From Cyanobacteria bacterium UBA1221 (lineage in GTDB: Bacteria > Cyanobacteriota > Vampirovibrionia > Gastranaerophilales > Gastranaerophilaceae), in contig DBXD01000005.1 in NCBI GenBank assembly GCA_002309425.1, positions 24,605 to 64,858 on the forward strand: a DNA stretch of 40,254 nucleotides, written 5' to 3'. Shown in pieces: positions 1 to 7,327 of this stretch. The notes below the pieces were generated by a model. It saw nothing but the letters and a program-made list of their open reading frames with translations. It was not told the DNA's origin and made no database searches. A program made the translations under genes and the position numbers. Numbering within the stretch: position 1 is the first letter of the stretch; each line of letters starts with the position of its first letter.

Positions 1-1092
1 CGGTTCGATTGTCGTTCCGCAGCGCTGGCATTTGCCGACATTGTGTTCATGATCTCTCGTTCTAAGCAAGAATTTCTCATATTCAAGCATACCTATAATT
101 TTTTCTCTTGCTTCATATCTGTCTAAACCATGCAGACTTTCGGGAACTTCACCACAGGCTTTCATTTTACCGTTTTCATCCAAAATCCAAATAGGCTTAA
201 AGCCGTGGCGATTGCCGACTTCAAAGTCGTTCGGGTCGTGTGCGGGAGTAATTTTAACAGCTCCCGTTCCAAAGTTACGGTCAACATATTCGTCTGCTAT
301 AATCGGAATTTCTCTGCCCGATAGAGGAATAACAACGGTTTTGCCTATTAATTCCGAATACTTGCTGTCATCTGGGTGAACCGCAATTGCGACATCACCG
401 AATATTGTTTCAGGCCTTGTTGTTGCAACGATTATCGCACCGTGTTCGCCTTTAAGCGGATATGAAATTTCCCACAAATGTCCCTGCTCGGTCACATATT
501 CCGTTTCTACATCAGAAATAGCACTGTTGCAACGAGGACACCAGTTTACAATATATTTACCTTTATAAATTAAACCTTTTTCATAAAGTCTTACAAAAAC
601 TTCTTTGACGGCATCGGAACAGCCCTTGTCAAAAGTAAATCTTTCTCTTGAACGGTCAAATGAAGCACCCAGCCTTTTACACTGGTCAAGAATTGCGGAT
701 TTATGCTCATTCGCCCATTTCCAAGTTTCTTCAAGAAATTTTTCTCTGCCCAAATCATAACGGGATAAACCTTGCTCCCTTAATTTTTTCTCTACTACAT
801 TTTGAGTTGCAATACCTGCGTGGTCTGTACCCGGAAGCCAAAGCGTTTCATATCCCGACATTCTGTGATATCTGGTTAAAATATCCTGTAACGTTTCATC
901 CAGAGCGTGTCCCATATGGAGAACACCGGTAACGTTTGGCGGAGGAATAACCATAGAAAAGGCAGGCTTGTCACTTTTTGCATCTGCTTTAAAATATTCT
1001 CCGTCTTCCCAGAATTTATAAATTTCGCTTTCGGTAGATTTTGCATCATAAACCGTAGGTAAATCATTAATGTTAGTAGCTGTCATTGTCAT
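1..1092 (-). CDS. valS: Valine--tRNA ligase, N-terminal part (runs off left edge)
   Basis: This class Ia aminoacyl-tRNA synthetase charges tRNA-Val in the cytoplasm. Only the first 364 codons are present; the gene leaves the window in frame, and the family is usually near 880 residues. The translation has the Rossmann-fold entry PPPNVTGVLHMGHAL with the HIGH-type motif HMGH, then LPGTDHAGIATQNVVEK, typical of ValS. A zinc-type WCPRCN and a later CQRCG follow, and the editing (CP1) region includes ATTRPETIFGD. The start is ATG at 1092, with GAGG five bases upstream; a second in-frame ATG at 1086 is possible but less well spaced. The KMSKS loop and anticodon-binding domain lie outside the window. 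The valine identity is secure from the HMGH and GTDHAGIATQ context. Confidence 0.95.
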   Translation of the reverse strand, partial: MTMTATNINDLPTVYDAKSTESEIYKFWEDGEYFKADAKSDKPAFSMVIPPPNVTGVLHMGHALDETLQDILTRYHRMSGYETLWLPGTDHAGIATQNVVEKKLREQGLSRYDLGREKFLEETWKWANEHKSAILDQCKRLGASFDRSRERFTFDKGCSDAVKEVFVRLYEKGLIYKGKYIVNWCPRCNSAISDVETEYVTEQGHLWEISYPLKGEHGAIIVATTRPETIFGDVAIAVHPDDSKYSELIGKTVVIPLSGREIPIIADEYVDRNFGTGAVKITPAHDPNDFEVGNRHGFKPIWILDENGKMKACGEVPESLHGLDRYEAREKIIGMLEYEKFLLRTRDHEHNVGKCQRCGTTIEP

Positions 1093-1176
1093 AAAAACCT
1101 CTTGTTTATCTTTATGACAAAAGACTAACACAAACATATAAAGATGTTAAGCAATTCGTTTACCGATAAAATTTTA

Positions 1177-1656
1177 TTATTCTTTATAAGGTCTGTTAAG
1201 CCTGTTAAATCTGCCTATTCCAAAACCCTCGGTAAACACTCTTAACCCGCCGTATACAATTAAACCGATAGCGGATATTCTGGGAATAATTTTACCGGGA
1301 GCCAATAAAGCACCAAGACCCATTACTGCAGGAACAATGCTGGTCATCCAGGAAGCGGCCGCACCCCTAAAATAACCCGCAGCGGCATCAAATGGTTTTA
1401 CAATATTATGGTCAAGGTAAAATTTAAAAATCTTATCTTTTACTCGGTTCATAACCGCACTGGGCCTGTCCATCATAGAATTGTTATATATTGCACCGGA
1501 TAATCTGTCTGCCGCCCTACCCTGAGAATAAGTTTCGGCTCTCAATTTACCGTTTACATGCGCATCATATCCGACAACACCGAGAGCAGCGAGTCCTGTT
1601 GTCCTTGCTGCCAGTGTTCCTATTCCGCTAACTACTCTTGATAAAAATCCGCTCAT
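1177..1656 (-). CDS. Hypothetical membrane-associated protein, 159 aa
   Basis: I do not recognise this protein. It is 159 residues, rich in Gly and Ala, and basic at its C-terminus. Residues about 10-30 are moderately hydrophobic. Residues about 105-140 hold two adjacent hydrophobic stretches (SIVPAVMGLGALLAPG and ISAIGLIVYGGLRVF), which look like a pair of membrane-inserting helices. No catalytic motif is visible. The start at 1656 is preceded by AGCAGG seven bases upstream. It begins 11 bases after the stop of the larger GFYD-repeat gene at 1668-2924 on the same strand, so the two are probably co-transcribed and may act together, perhaps in the envelope. About 84 bases separate its end from the valS start. 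Confidence 0.7.
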   Translation of the reverse strand: MSGFLSRVVSGIGTLAARTTGLAALGVVGYDAHVNGKLRAETYSQGRAADRLSGAIYNNSMMDRPSAVMNRVKDKIFKFYLDHNIVKPFDAAAGYFRGAAASWMTSIVPAVMGLGALLAPGKIIPRISAIGLIVYGGLRVFTEGFGIGRFNRLNRPYKE

Positions 1657-1667
1657 TTATTTACCTG

Positions 1668-2924
1668 CTACTTTGAATTGTTTTTTACATAATCAGAAAG
1701 CCATCTTGTTTCTGATGGAGATGTACATCCGTATTTCATCAGCCAATCATACTTTTCTTTATCTGTGTTAAAGAAAGGCATTGCCGGTCGTGATGATTTC
1801 TTGGCACCGGGAGCACTTTGACCCGGGACTTTTCTGATTGGAACTTCTTTTTCTTCAGTCTTTCCTGCCATTCTCAGCAAAATACTTGTCGCCTGCTGAG
1901 CATCCAAGCCAAAACCCTTATCAGATTTTTGCATTTGTTTTAGAAGATCAACCGTTTCCTTGTTACCTGACACCGTACCCGCTTCCAAAGCACTCAAACC
2001 TAACGCACGAATTGTTGTTGACGGGTCCTGAATCATTTTGTTTATCAGCGCCGTTAATGCGGGGTCGTCTTTTCTTGACGGATCTTCATCAAGTCTTGCG
2101 ATAACATCAACCGCACCCATTTTTCTTACTTTTGTATCCTGACTGTTCAAGTAATTTTCGAGTGTTTTAATATAATCATCCGTTAATTTTACGACAGTTC
2201 TTTTTTCGGTTTTTTCATCTTTTTGTGCATCATCTGTCTGAGAATCTTTTGTTGAACTGCTGTTTTGTGAATTTGCATTGTTTGCACTTTGCGGTGCACC
2301 GTTACTGTCAAGATTTACCGGATTAAACTTCCCGTTTTCATCATAGTAACCGGTTTCCCCGTTAGGTCCTGTTACAAATTCATGGAATTTCCCGTTATTA
2401 TCGTAGAAACCGGGTTTCCCCTGTTGTTGAGAGGGGTTTTGAGCCTGAGTATTTTGCGTTTCTCCGGCAGAAGGTTGTCCTGCACTTGCGGAAGTTTGTC
2501 CTGCGTTTTCTGCTTGCCCCTGAGCAGCACTTCTATTGCCTGCTGCGTTTGGATTTGCAGTTCCGCTATTTAAAGGTTGGAATTTTCCGTTATCATCATA
2601 GTAACCTATCTGCCCGTTTTCATCCTGGACGTAGGGATAAAATTTTCCGGTTGAATCATAAAATCCGTTAAGCGGCTGTGCCGGTTGATAACCGTAATAA
2701 CCTGGTGTCGTATAGTAACATGCCGGATAGCAACCGCCATTGGTACCTTGCGCATATGCCGAAGCCGTTTGCTGAGGGTACACATAACCGTTTCCTGTCG
2801 GATTTACCATAGGATTAACAATCTGGATATTTACTCCGGCATAATTAGGGTTTGGAGACGGCGGATATTGCGGTCCCGGCTGATTTGTATATATCGGATT
2901 ATTATTCGGAATATAATTTTGCAT
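1668..2924 (-). CDS. Hypothetical protein with GFYD/GKF aromatic repeats and a helical C-terminal domain, 418 aa
   Basis: No family is recognised. The protein has three parts. Residues about 1-85 are Pro/Asn/Tyr/Gln-rich and look disordered. Two copies of a ~32-residue unit (about 87-118 and 172-203) each contain a GFYD..GKF and a GYYD..GKF half, separated by an Ala/Gln/Ser-rich linker. A helical region from about 244 to 360 (KTLENYLNSQD.KVRKMGAVDVIARL, then LINKMIQDPSTTIRALGLSAL) resembles HEAT repeats. The aromatic unit recalls OCRE-like octamers or short cell-surface repeats, but this is only analogy. I chose ATG 2924 because GAAGG stands seven bases upstream; a longer reading from 2990 lacks such a site and adds 22 residues of different character. 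No signal peptide is seen. It is likely an operon with the membrane protein at 1177-1656. Confidence 0.75.
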   Translation of the reverse strand: MQNYIPNNNPIYTNQPGPQYPPSPNPNYAGVNIQIVNPMVNPTGNGYVYPQQTASAYAQGTNGGCYPACYYTTPGYYGYQPAQPLNGFYDSTGKFYPYVQDENGQIGYYDDNGKFQPLNSGTANPNAAGNRSAAQGQAENAGQTSASAGQPSAGETQNTQAQNPSQQQGKPGFYDNNGKFHEFVTGPNGETGYYDENGKFNPVNLDSNGAPQSANNANSQNSSSTKDSQTDDAQKDEKTEKRTVVKLTDDYIKTLENYLNSQDTKVRKMGAVDVIARLDEDPSRKDDPALTALINKMIQDPSTTIRALGLSALEAGTVSGNKETVDLLKQMQKSDKGFGLDAQQATSILLRMAGKTEEKEVPIRKVPGQSAPGAKKSSRPAMPFFNTDKEKYDWLMKYGCTSPSETRWLSDYVKNNSK

Positions 2925-3013
2925 AATATAACCTTCGACTACTATATAAATAAAGTACAACTTTTGAAAAATATTGCTAATATTTGGCAAATTTTAAGAA
3001 ATATTAAGCATGG

Positions 3014-3042
3014 TTATCAAAAATCGTACGATATTATATAAT
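3014..3042 (+). promoter_or_regulatory. Probable leaderless promoter of the YkgJ-type gene
   Basis: A perfect TATAAT (3037-3042) lies six bases before the ATG at 3049, with a weak -35 (TTATCA, 3014-3019) at 17-base spacing. Transcription should begin at or very near the start codon. No Shine-Dalgarno sequence precedes this ATG. Confidence 0.5.
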
Positions 3043-3048
3043 ATCAGT

Positions 3049-3630
3049 ATGAATGGTCATGAAGTGAGTTTTATAAAAGAGCGTCCGCAAAGTCTTTGCA
3101 AAATGTGTGGCAGATGTTGCCGTGTTTTAACAGGCAGTTACCCCTATGATGAGATTTTACGGATGGCGCAAGAAGATAATGAATACGCAAAGGATTTTAT
3201 TAAACTTTTTGAACCGTACGAGTCTATTGAAGCAGCCAGAGCAGTTGATAAAGATACCGTGGATAACATTATAAAAAGACTTGAAGCTGACGAAAAATTT
3301 GATAAGAATTCCTTAACTTTTTATCATTGCCGCTATATTCTTGATAACAACATGTGTGCAATATATGAAGAACGCCCAACACTTTGCAGACTATGTCCGT
3401 CTAGCGGCTGGGTCGTTACACCACCCGGCTGCGGGTTTGAATCGTGGCTGTTTCTTAAGCGTGAAGAAGATATGGAAAGAGTTCGCAAATACAAAGAAGA
3501 ACTGCTTGAGCTGGAAATAATAAAGAAAAAAAATCATGATGAAAAAATTCTTCAGAAAATTGATTCGGTTGAAAAGAAGCTTCACGCAACAATAGAACTA
3601 TTTTCCGCACATGGCTCTAAGGATTGGTAG
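3049..3630 (+). CDS. YkgJ-type cysteine-cluster (zinc/iron-chelating) protein, 193 aa
   Basis: The protein carries the CxxCGxCC motif of the YkgJ family (Cys17, Cys20, Cys23, Cys24: SLCKMCGRCC). A second cysteine set follows: CRYI...NNMCAIYEERPTLCRLCP and a final Cys in TPPGCGFE. Members are thought to bind an Fe-S cluster or zinc; most have no proven reaction. The last third is a charged helical tail (KYKEELLELEIIKKKNHDEK), probably coiled coil. I prefer the ATG at 3049, directly behind a TATAAT; an upstream ATG at 3010 would add 13 residues but lies ahead of that promoter's expected start. It stands alone between the minus-strand unknown operon and dapF, so context gives no functional hint. 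Confidence 0.85.
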   Translation: MNGHEVSFIKERPQSLCKMCGRCCRVLTGSYPYDEILRMAQEDNEYAKDFIKLFEPYESIEAARAVDKDTVDNIIKRLEADEKFDKNSLTFYHCRYILDNNMCAIYEERPTLCRLCPSSGWVVTPPGCGFESWLFLKREEDMERVRKYKEELLELEIIKKKNHDEKILQKIDSVEKKLHATIELFSAHGSKDW

Positions 3631-3676
3631 ATAAAGTCTTTTGTTATTCCCCATTCAAAATTTACCTTCCGTTATC

Positions 3677-3705
3677 TTATAAATTTATACTGTTTATGCT
3701 AGAAT
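3677..3705 (+). promoter_or_regulatory. Possible dapF promoter
   Basis: TTATAA (3677-3682) and TAGAAT (3700-3705) are separated by 17 bases and lie 27 bases before the dapF ATG, leaving room for the GAGG ribosome-binding site. The -35 is weak, so the call is tentative. Confidence 0.35.
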
Positions 3706-3732
3706 TTATCTCAAAAGAATGAGGTAAAAGAT

Positions 3733-4566
3733 ATGACAGAAATAAAAGTTACAAAAATGCATGGTTGCGGTAATGATTTTGTAATTATTGATTATGATGA
3801 ATATTTAAAAGCGGGTATGAGCATGTCTGATTTAGCCGTCGAAGTATGCGACAGGCACTTTGGAGTCGGCGCAGACGGAATGTTTATTCCGAAACTCGAT
3901 ACCGAAAATACGGATATAGGCTGGTACTTTTACAACAACGACGGTACCACCGCCCAGATGTGCGGTAACGGCATCAGATGTTTTGCAAAATATGCATACG
4001 ATAATAAACTTGTTGATAAAAAAGAATTTACGGTTGAAACTCTTGCCGGTGTTGTCAAACCAAAGCTTTTAGAAGACGGAACCGTAAAAGTTGATATGGG
4101 TATACCTGTTTTGGAGGATGAAAAAATTCCTTTCCGGGGGGACAGAAAAATTTCTGTTATCGATAAAATCTTTGATATTAACCCTGTATCAATGGGGAAT
4201 CCGCATTGCGTAATTTTTGTTGGCGGCGCAACTATGGATTATGCAGTCAAATACGGGCCATATATAGAAAAGCACTCGAATTTTCCGGAAAAAACTAACA
4301 CGGAATTTGCACAGATAATTTCAAAGAATGAGATTGAAATGAGCGTATATGAACGAGGTTGCGGAATTACACTCGCCTGCGGAACAGGTGCCTGCGCAAC
4401 CGTTGTTGCAAGTATTTTAAATAACTTAACAGAAAACAAAGTAAAAGTTAATCTTCCCGGCGGGTCTGTATTCGTTGAATGGCAAGGTTCTCAGGACAAT
4501 AAAAAAGAACATGTCTTTATGACCGGTCCTGCAACATACAGTTTTGTTGCTGATTATATATTGTAA
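3733..4566 (+). CDS. dapF: Diaminopimelate epimerase
   Basis: DapF interconverts LL- and meso-diaminopimelate in lysine and peptidoglycan synthesis without a cofactor, using two cysteines as acid and base. Both are visible: Cys77 in MCGNGIRC and Cys216 in ACGTGACA. The N-terminal MHGCGNDFVIID signature and the substrate-binding SMGNPHCVIF are also present. Length (277 aa) is normal. The ATG has GAGG nine bases upstream. The gene is followed after 57 bases by rpsF, with its own promoter-like sequence, so it may be transcribed separately or read through. Presence of DapF implies a meso-DAP type peptidoglycan. Nothing is odd in the sequence. Confidence 0.97.
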   Translation: MTEIKVTKMHGCGNDFVIIDYDEYLKAGMSMSDLAVEVCDRHFGVGADGMFIPKLDTENTDIGWYFYNNDGTTAQMCGNGIRCFAKYAYDNKLVDKKEFTVETLAGVVKPKLLEDGTVKVDMGIPVLEDEKIPFRGDRKISVIDKIFDINPVSMGNPHCVIFVGGATMDYAVKYGPYIEKHSNFPEKTNTEFAQIISKNEIEMSVYERGCGITLACGTGACATVVASILNNLTENKVKVNLPGGSVFVEWQGSQDNKKEHVFMTGPATYSFVADYIL

Positions 4567-4590
4567 TTTAAAACTTTTTTATGGTAAGAT
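4561..4590 (+). promoter_or_regulatory. Probable rpsF operon promoter
   Basis: TTGTAA (4561-4566, overlapping the dapF stop codon) and TAAGAT (4585-4590) are separated by 18 bases, upstream of the AGGAG site of rpsF. Confidence 0.45.
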
Positions 4591-4623
4591 TTACACATAA
4601 TAATAAAAGGAGAAATATATATT

Positions 4624-4923
4624 ATGAAAAATTATGAATTATTAACTATCTTCAAGCCGAATTTGGATTCCGAAGAAGTAGATAAGATTATCGCTAAAAT
4701 CAGCGATATTGTTTCTGAATTTGGTGGCAAAGTTGAATCTTCCGACAAAATCGGCAGAAAAAAATTAGCTTATGATATCCAGAATTTCAGAGACGGATTT
4801 TTCTATTCTTCTGTTATGAGTTTACCGGCAGACAAGGTTGCCGAATTCAGAAGACAATTAAGATTGAATGATTCAATTTTAAGAACAATGTTTATGGAAG
4901 CTTCGGAAAAAGCATCCGTATAA
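4624..4923 (+). CDS. rpsF: 30S ribosomal protein bS6
   Basis: bS6 binds 16S rRNA together with bS18 in the platform of the small subunit. The 99-residue protein has the usual single ferredoxin-like fold: MKNYELLTIFKPNLD at the N-terminus, GGKVESSDKIGRKKLAYDIQ in the middle, then a strand/helix with a short C-terminal tail. A strong AAAGGAG precedes the ATG. It heads the classical rpsF-ssb-rpsR cluster, with 18 bases to ssb, and the three genes end at a strong terminator. In many bacteria the S6-S18 pair represses this operon by binding its leader. The 33-base leader here is short and I see no clear S6:S18 structure. Confidence 0.96.
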   Translation: MKNYELLTIFKPNLDSEEVDKIIAKISDIVSEFGGKVESSDKIGRKKLAYDIQNFRDGFFYSSVMSLPADKVAEFRRQLRLNDSILRTMFMEASEKASV

Positions 4924-4941
4924 CAGAAGGAAAGGTAGAAT

Positions 4942-5346
4942 ATGTCGTTAGCAAAAGCAGTAGTTACAGGAACATTATACAGAGCACCCGAAGAAAGATA
5001 TACGCAAAATAATATTGCGGTTTGGTCTTTTGTTCTTAATATAGGTGACAGAGATGAGATGCTGATACGTGTTATTTCAAGACGTACCGCATTGGAAGAT
5101 ATTGTTTCAAATCTGTCTAAAGGGGACAAAGTCCTTGTTGAAGGCAGACTTCAGACTGCTGAAGTTAAAATGGATGACGGTTCCGATAAAAGAATACTTG
5201 AAATTGATGCAGCATCAATTGAACAATTTAGCGGCGGTGCAAATTCAAGTCCTTCTTCCGATTACGGAACTGATGAAGAAGTCGTAAAAATTGATACGGA
5301 TACCTTCTCGGAGGAACTGATAGACGAGGGCGAAATTCCGTTCTAA
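4942..5346 (+). CDS. ssb: Single-stranded DNA-binding protein
   Basis: SSB coats single-stranded DNA during replication and repair and recruits partners through its acidic tip. Residues about 1-100 form an OB-fold (KAVVTGTLYRAPEERYTQNNIAVWSF...DKVLVEGRLQT). A Ser/Gly-rich linker follows and the chain ends in the conserved-type tip EGEIPF, close to the usual DDDIPF. At 134 residues it is on the short side, with a brief linker. AGGAAAGG precedes the ATG. Its place between rpsF and rpsR is the standard arrangement. The N-terminus MSLAKAVVTG departs from the common MNxVxLxGxL form, so this is a somewhat divergent SSB, but tail and context make the call firm. Confidence 0.93.
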   Translation: MSLAKAVVTGTLYRAPEERYTQNNIAVWSFVLNIGDRDEMLIRVISRRTALEDIVSNLSKGDKVLVEGRLQTAEVKMDDGSDKRILEIDAASIEQFSGGANSSPSSDYGTDEEVVKIDTDTFSEELIDEGEIPF

Positions 5347-5405
5347 TAAGTACGACAAAAGTATTATTTTATTACATAATAAGGCTAGAAAGGCAAATTA
5401 AAACA

Positions 5406-5639
5406 ATGGCAAGACAAGTAGAAACAGATAAGAAAAAACGTAAAAATTGCAGTCTTTGTGCAGACAAAGTTGAATCAATTGACTACAAAGATGCTGCAAA
5501 ATTGAAGAGATACCTGACAGAAGCAGGGAAGATTATCCCCCGCAGAATTACAGGTAACTGTGCAGCTCATCAGCGTATGATAGCAAAAGCTATCAAACGT
5601 GCAAGAGAAGCTTCAATTATCAGCTACGTTTTTGATTAG
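5406..5639 (+). CDS. rpsR: 30S ribosomal protein bS18
   Basis: bS18 is a small basic protein of the 30S platform that pairs with bS6. The 77-residue sequence contains the family core: CSLCADKVESIDYKD, LKRYLTEAGKIIPRRITG and AAHQRMIAKAIKRAREA. The NCSLC start keeps two cysteines, the arrangement found in zinc-binding (C+) ribosomal protein variants. The C-terminus RAREASIISYVFD is typical. The spacing from an AGAAAGG site is about ten bases. A strong intrinsic terminator begins 19 bases after the stop and closes the operon. Confidence 0.96.
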   Translation: MARQVETDKKKRKNCSLCADKVESIDYKDAAKLKRYLTEAGKIIPRRITGNCAAHQRMIAKAIKRAREASIISYVFD

Positions 5640-5657
5640 TATTCTGTCAGAGAAATT

Positions 5658-5691
5658 AAAAAACCTTCTTGTGTTTACAAGAAGGTTTTTT
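5658..5691. terminator. Perfect bidirectional intrinsic terminator (rpsR / gatD)
   Basis: A 15-bp perfect stem (left arm AAAAAACCTTCTTGT, 5658-5672), a four-base loop GTTT and the exact reverse complement (5677-5691) give a U-tract on either strand. It ends rpsR on the plus strand and gatD on the minus strand; the gatD stop codon (5690-5692) overlaps the last two stem bases. Confidence 0.93.
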
Positions 5692-6424
5692 AGTATGCTT
5701 TTCCGATTAGACTTGAATGTGTTTCATTTTCAATTCTGTCATCAAGAGAAGATAACTGTATTTTTTCGCCGTATCGCTTTTCCAGTGCAAGTTCTATCAG
5801 ATAATCCGCAAAATGCGGGTTCTTTGGCAAAAAAGAACCATGCAAATATGTTCCGAAAACATTTTTAAATCTTGCGCCTTCAGTCTTATCCCGGCCGTTA
5901 TTTCCGTTTCCGACCACAACTGTTGCAAGAGGTTTTGTTTCCCCCTGTAAATATGTTAAACCGCTGTGATTTTCAAAACCTACAAGTGTATTTGGGGTTA
6001 AAAAATCAATTTGTGCCGTTACATTCCCGATAAATCTTTTATCTCCTGCAACAGTATAAGCATCCATCAGACTAATTCCCAAAAGTCTGTCTTTGTCATG
6101 CGGCTGATAATAATGCCCAAACAACTGATACCCGCCGCAAATTCCGAGAAACACCGCATTTCTGTCACGCTCATCAGTTAAAAAATCTTTATTGTGATAC
6201 AATTCTTCCGCAACTTCTTCCTGCTGTTTGTCCTGCCCGCCACCTACAAAATATATATCGTGCTGATTTAACTTGTCACCCAAATTTATTTCTTCAAACT
6301 CAACATCAATATCCCGCCATTCACAACGTTTTTTAAGAGTGATAATATTGCCGATATCCCCGTACAAGTTCAATAACTTCGGATAAAGGTGCGCTATTGA
6401 TATTTTTAAATTTTTCTCTCCCAT
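5690..6424 (-). CDS. gatD: Lipid II isoglutaminyl synthase (glutamine-hydrolysing) subunit GatD
   Basis: This is a class I glutamine amidotransferase of the CobB/CobQ-like type. GatD supplies ammonia to MurT, which amidates the D-glutamate of lipid II. Visible features: NLYGDIGNIITLKKRCEWR near the N-terminus, FVGGGQDKQQ (oxyanion region), nucleophile Cys in LGICGGYQLFG, FENHSGLTYL, and the catalytic His in FGTYLHGSFLPKNP. This pattern fits GatD better than cobyric acid synthase. The MurT partner normally adjacent is not in the window, which is unusual. The ATG at 6424 lies six bases behind a TATAAT and lacks a Shine-Dalgarno site. A cobyrinate-type amidotransferase is the alternative but less likely. 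Confidence 0.85.
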   Translation of the reverse strand: MGEKNLKISIAHLYPKLLNLYGDIGNIITLKKRCEWRDIDVEFEEINLGDKLNQHDIYFVGGGQDKQQEEVAEELYHNKDFLTDERDRNAVFLGICGGYQLFGHYYQPHDKDRLLGISLMDAYTVAGDKRFIGNVTAQIDFLTPNTLVGFENHSGLTYLQGETKPLATVVVGNGNNGRDKTEGARFKNVFGTYLHGSFLPKNPHFADYLIELALEKRYGEKIQLSSLDDRIENETHSSLIGKAY

Positions 6425-6430
6425 ATTAAA

Positions 6431-6460
6431 ATTATAGCATAAATTAATAACGTGGTATAA
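6431..6460 (-). promoter_or_regulatory. Probable leaderless gatD promoter
   Basis: On the minus strand, TATAAT (6431-6436) stands six bases before the gatD ATG; the best -35 is a weak TTATAC (6455-6460) at 18-base spacing. The -10 overlaps the -35 of the divergent tatD promoter, so the two probably exclude each other. Confidence 0.5.
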
Positions 6461-6461
6461 T
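6432..6461 (+). promoter_or_regulatory. Probable tatD promoter
   Basis: TATAAT (6456-6461) lies 19 bases before the tatD ATG with TTATAG (6432-6437) at 18-base spacing. An AAGGA site sits between -10 and ATG, so this transcript has a normal short leader. Confidence 0.5.
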
Positions 6462-6480
6462 AGTTACATAAGGACAGAAT

Positions 6481-7245
6481 ATGGCAACATTAATTGATAC
6501 ACACACTCATATAAATTATCTGGAAAAAATAACCGAAGAAGAAAGCATTAAAAATGCAACAGAAAACGGAGTCGAAAAAATAATTGTTCCTGCGACTTCT
6601 CCTAAAGATATTGATGAGGTTTATGAGTTAACCCAAAAATATGAGAATGTATACGGTATGCTTGGAGTTCACCCTGAAGATGCCGTAAACTGGGAGGATT
6701 CTTTATCGGATAAAATCAAAGAATATTCCTCTAATCCAAAAATAATTGCAATCGGGGAAATAGGACTTGACTATTACTGGGATAAAAAACATATTGAAGA
6801 ACAAAAGGATATTTTTATTAAGCAAGTGAAGTTGGCGAATGAATTAAACCTGCCGATTTCTGTTCATGACAGGGACGCTCACAAAGATACATTTGATATT
6901 TTAAAAGAATATAATAAAACATCAAAAGTCGTTTTACACTGCTTTTCGGGAAGTGTCGAGTTTTCAAGAGAGTGCTTAAAAGAAGGTTGGTATATAGCGT
7001 TAGGCGGGGTTGTCACATTTAACAGTGCTCATAAAATGAAAGATGTTGCAAAGAGTGTCCCGCTTGACAGACTTCTGCTTGAAACAGATGCACCGTATCT
7101 TACACCCGTACCATACAGAGGCAGAGAAAATCAGCCCGCTTATGTAAAATATGTCGCAGAAGAAATTGCAAAACTACGTGAAATCTCGTTTGACGAGGTT
7201 GCAAATCAGACAAGCATAAATGCAAGTTTTGTTTTTGGAATATAA
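6481..7245 (+). CDS. tatD: TatD family metal-dependent hydrolase (DNase)
   Basis: TatD proteins are TIM-barrel metalloenzymes with 3'-5' DNase activity, linked to repair and DNA turnover. Metal ligands are visible in order: HTHINYL (HxH) near the N-terminus, GEIGLDYYWD (Glu ligand), PISVHDRDA (His), LHCFSGS (His) and LLETDAPYLTP (Asp). Length (254 aa) is typical. The start has AAGGA six bases upstream. It is divergent from gatD and convergent with the prepilin-like gene, separated from it by a hairpin. The narrower substrate (DNA versus another phosphoester or deacylation) cannot be told from sequence. Confidence 0.93.
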   Translation: MATLIDTHTHINYLEKITEEESIKNATENGVEKIIVPATSPKDIDEVYELTQKYENVYGMLGVHPEDAVNWEDSLSDKIKEYSSNPKIIAIGEIGLDYYWDKKHIEEQKDIFIKQVKLANELNLPISVHDRDAHKDTFDILKEYNKTSKVVLHCFSGSVEFSRECLKEGWYIALGGVVTFNSAHKMKDVAKSVPLDRLLLETDAPYLTPVPYRGRENQPAYVKYVAEEIAKLREISFDEVANQTSINASFVFGI

Positions 7246-7252
7246 AAATTAA

Positions 7253-7282
7253 ATAAGGGTAGAATTTTATTTCTACCCTTAT
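7253..7282. terminator. Probable bidirectional terminator between tatD and the prepilin-like gene
   Basis: A perfect 12-bp stem (ATAAGGGTAGAA, 7253-7264; complement 7271-7282) with a six-base loop sits between convergent genes. The U-tract is poor on the plus strand, so termination may be partial. Confidence 0.65.
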
Positions 7283-7327
7283 ATGTTTATAAGTATACTT
7301 CAAATTATATAACAATATTTTCCCTTA

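Noticed and set aside
5690..6424. Cobyric acid synthase (cobQ) for the amidotransferase.
   Set aside because: At 244 residues it lacks the N-terminal dethiobiotin-synthetase-like domain and matches the short GatD type.
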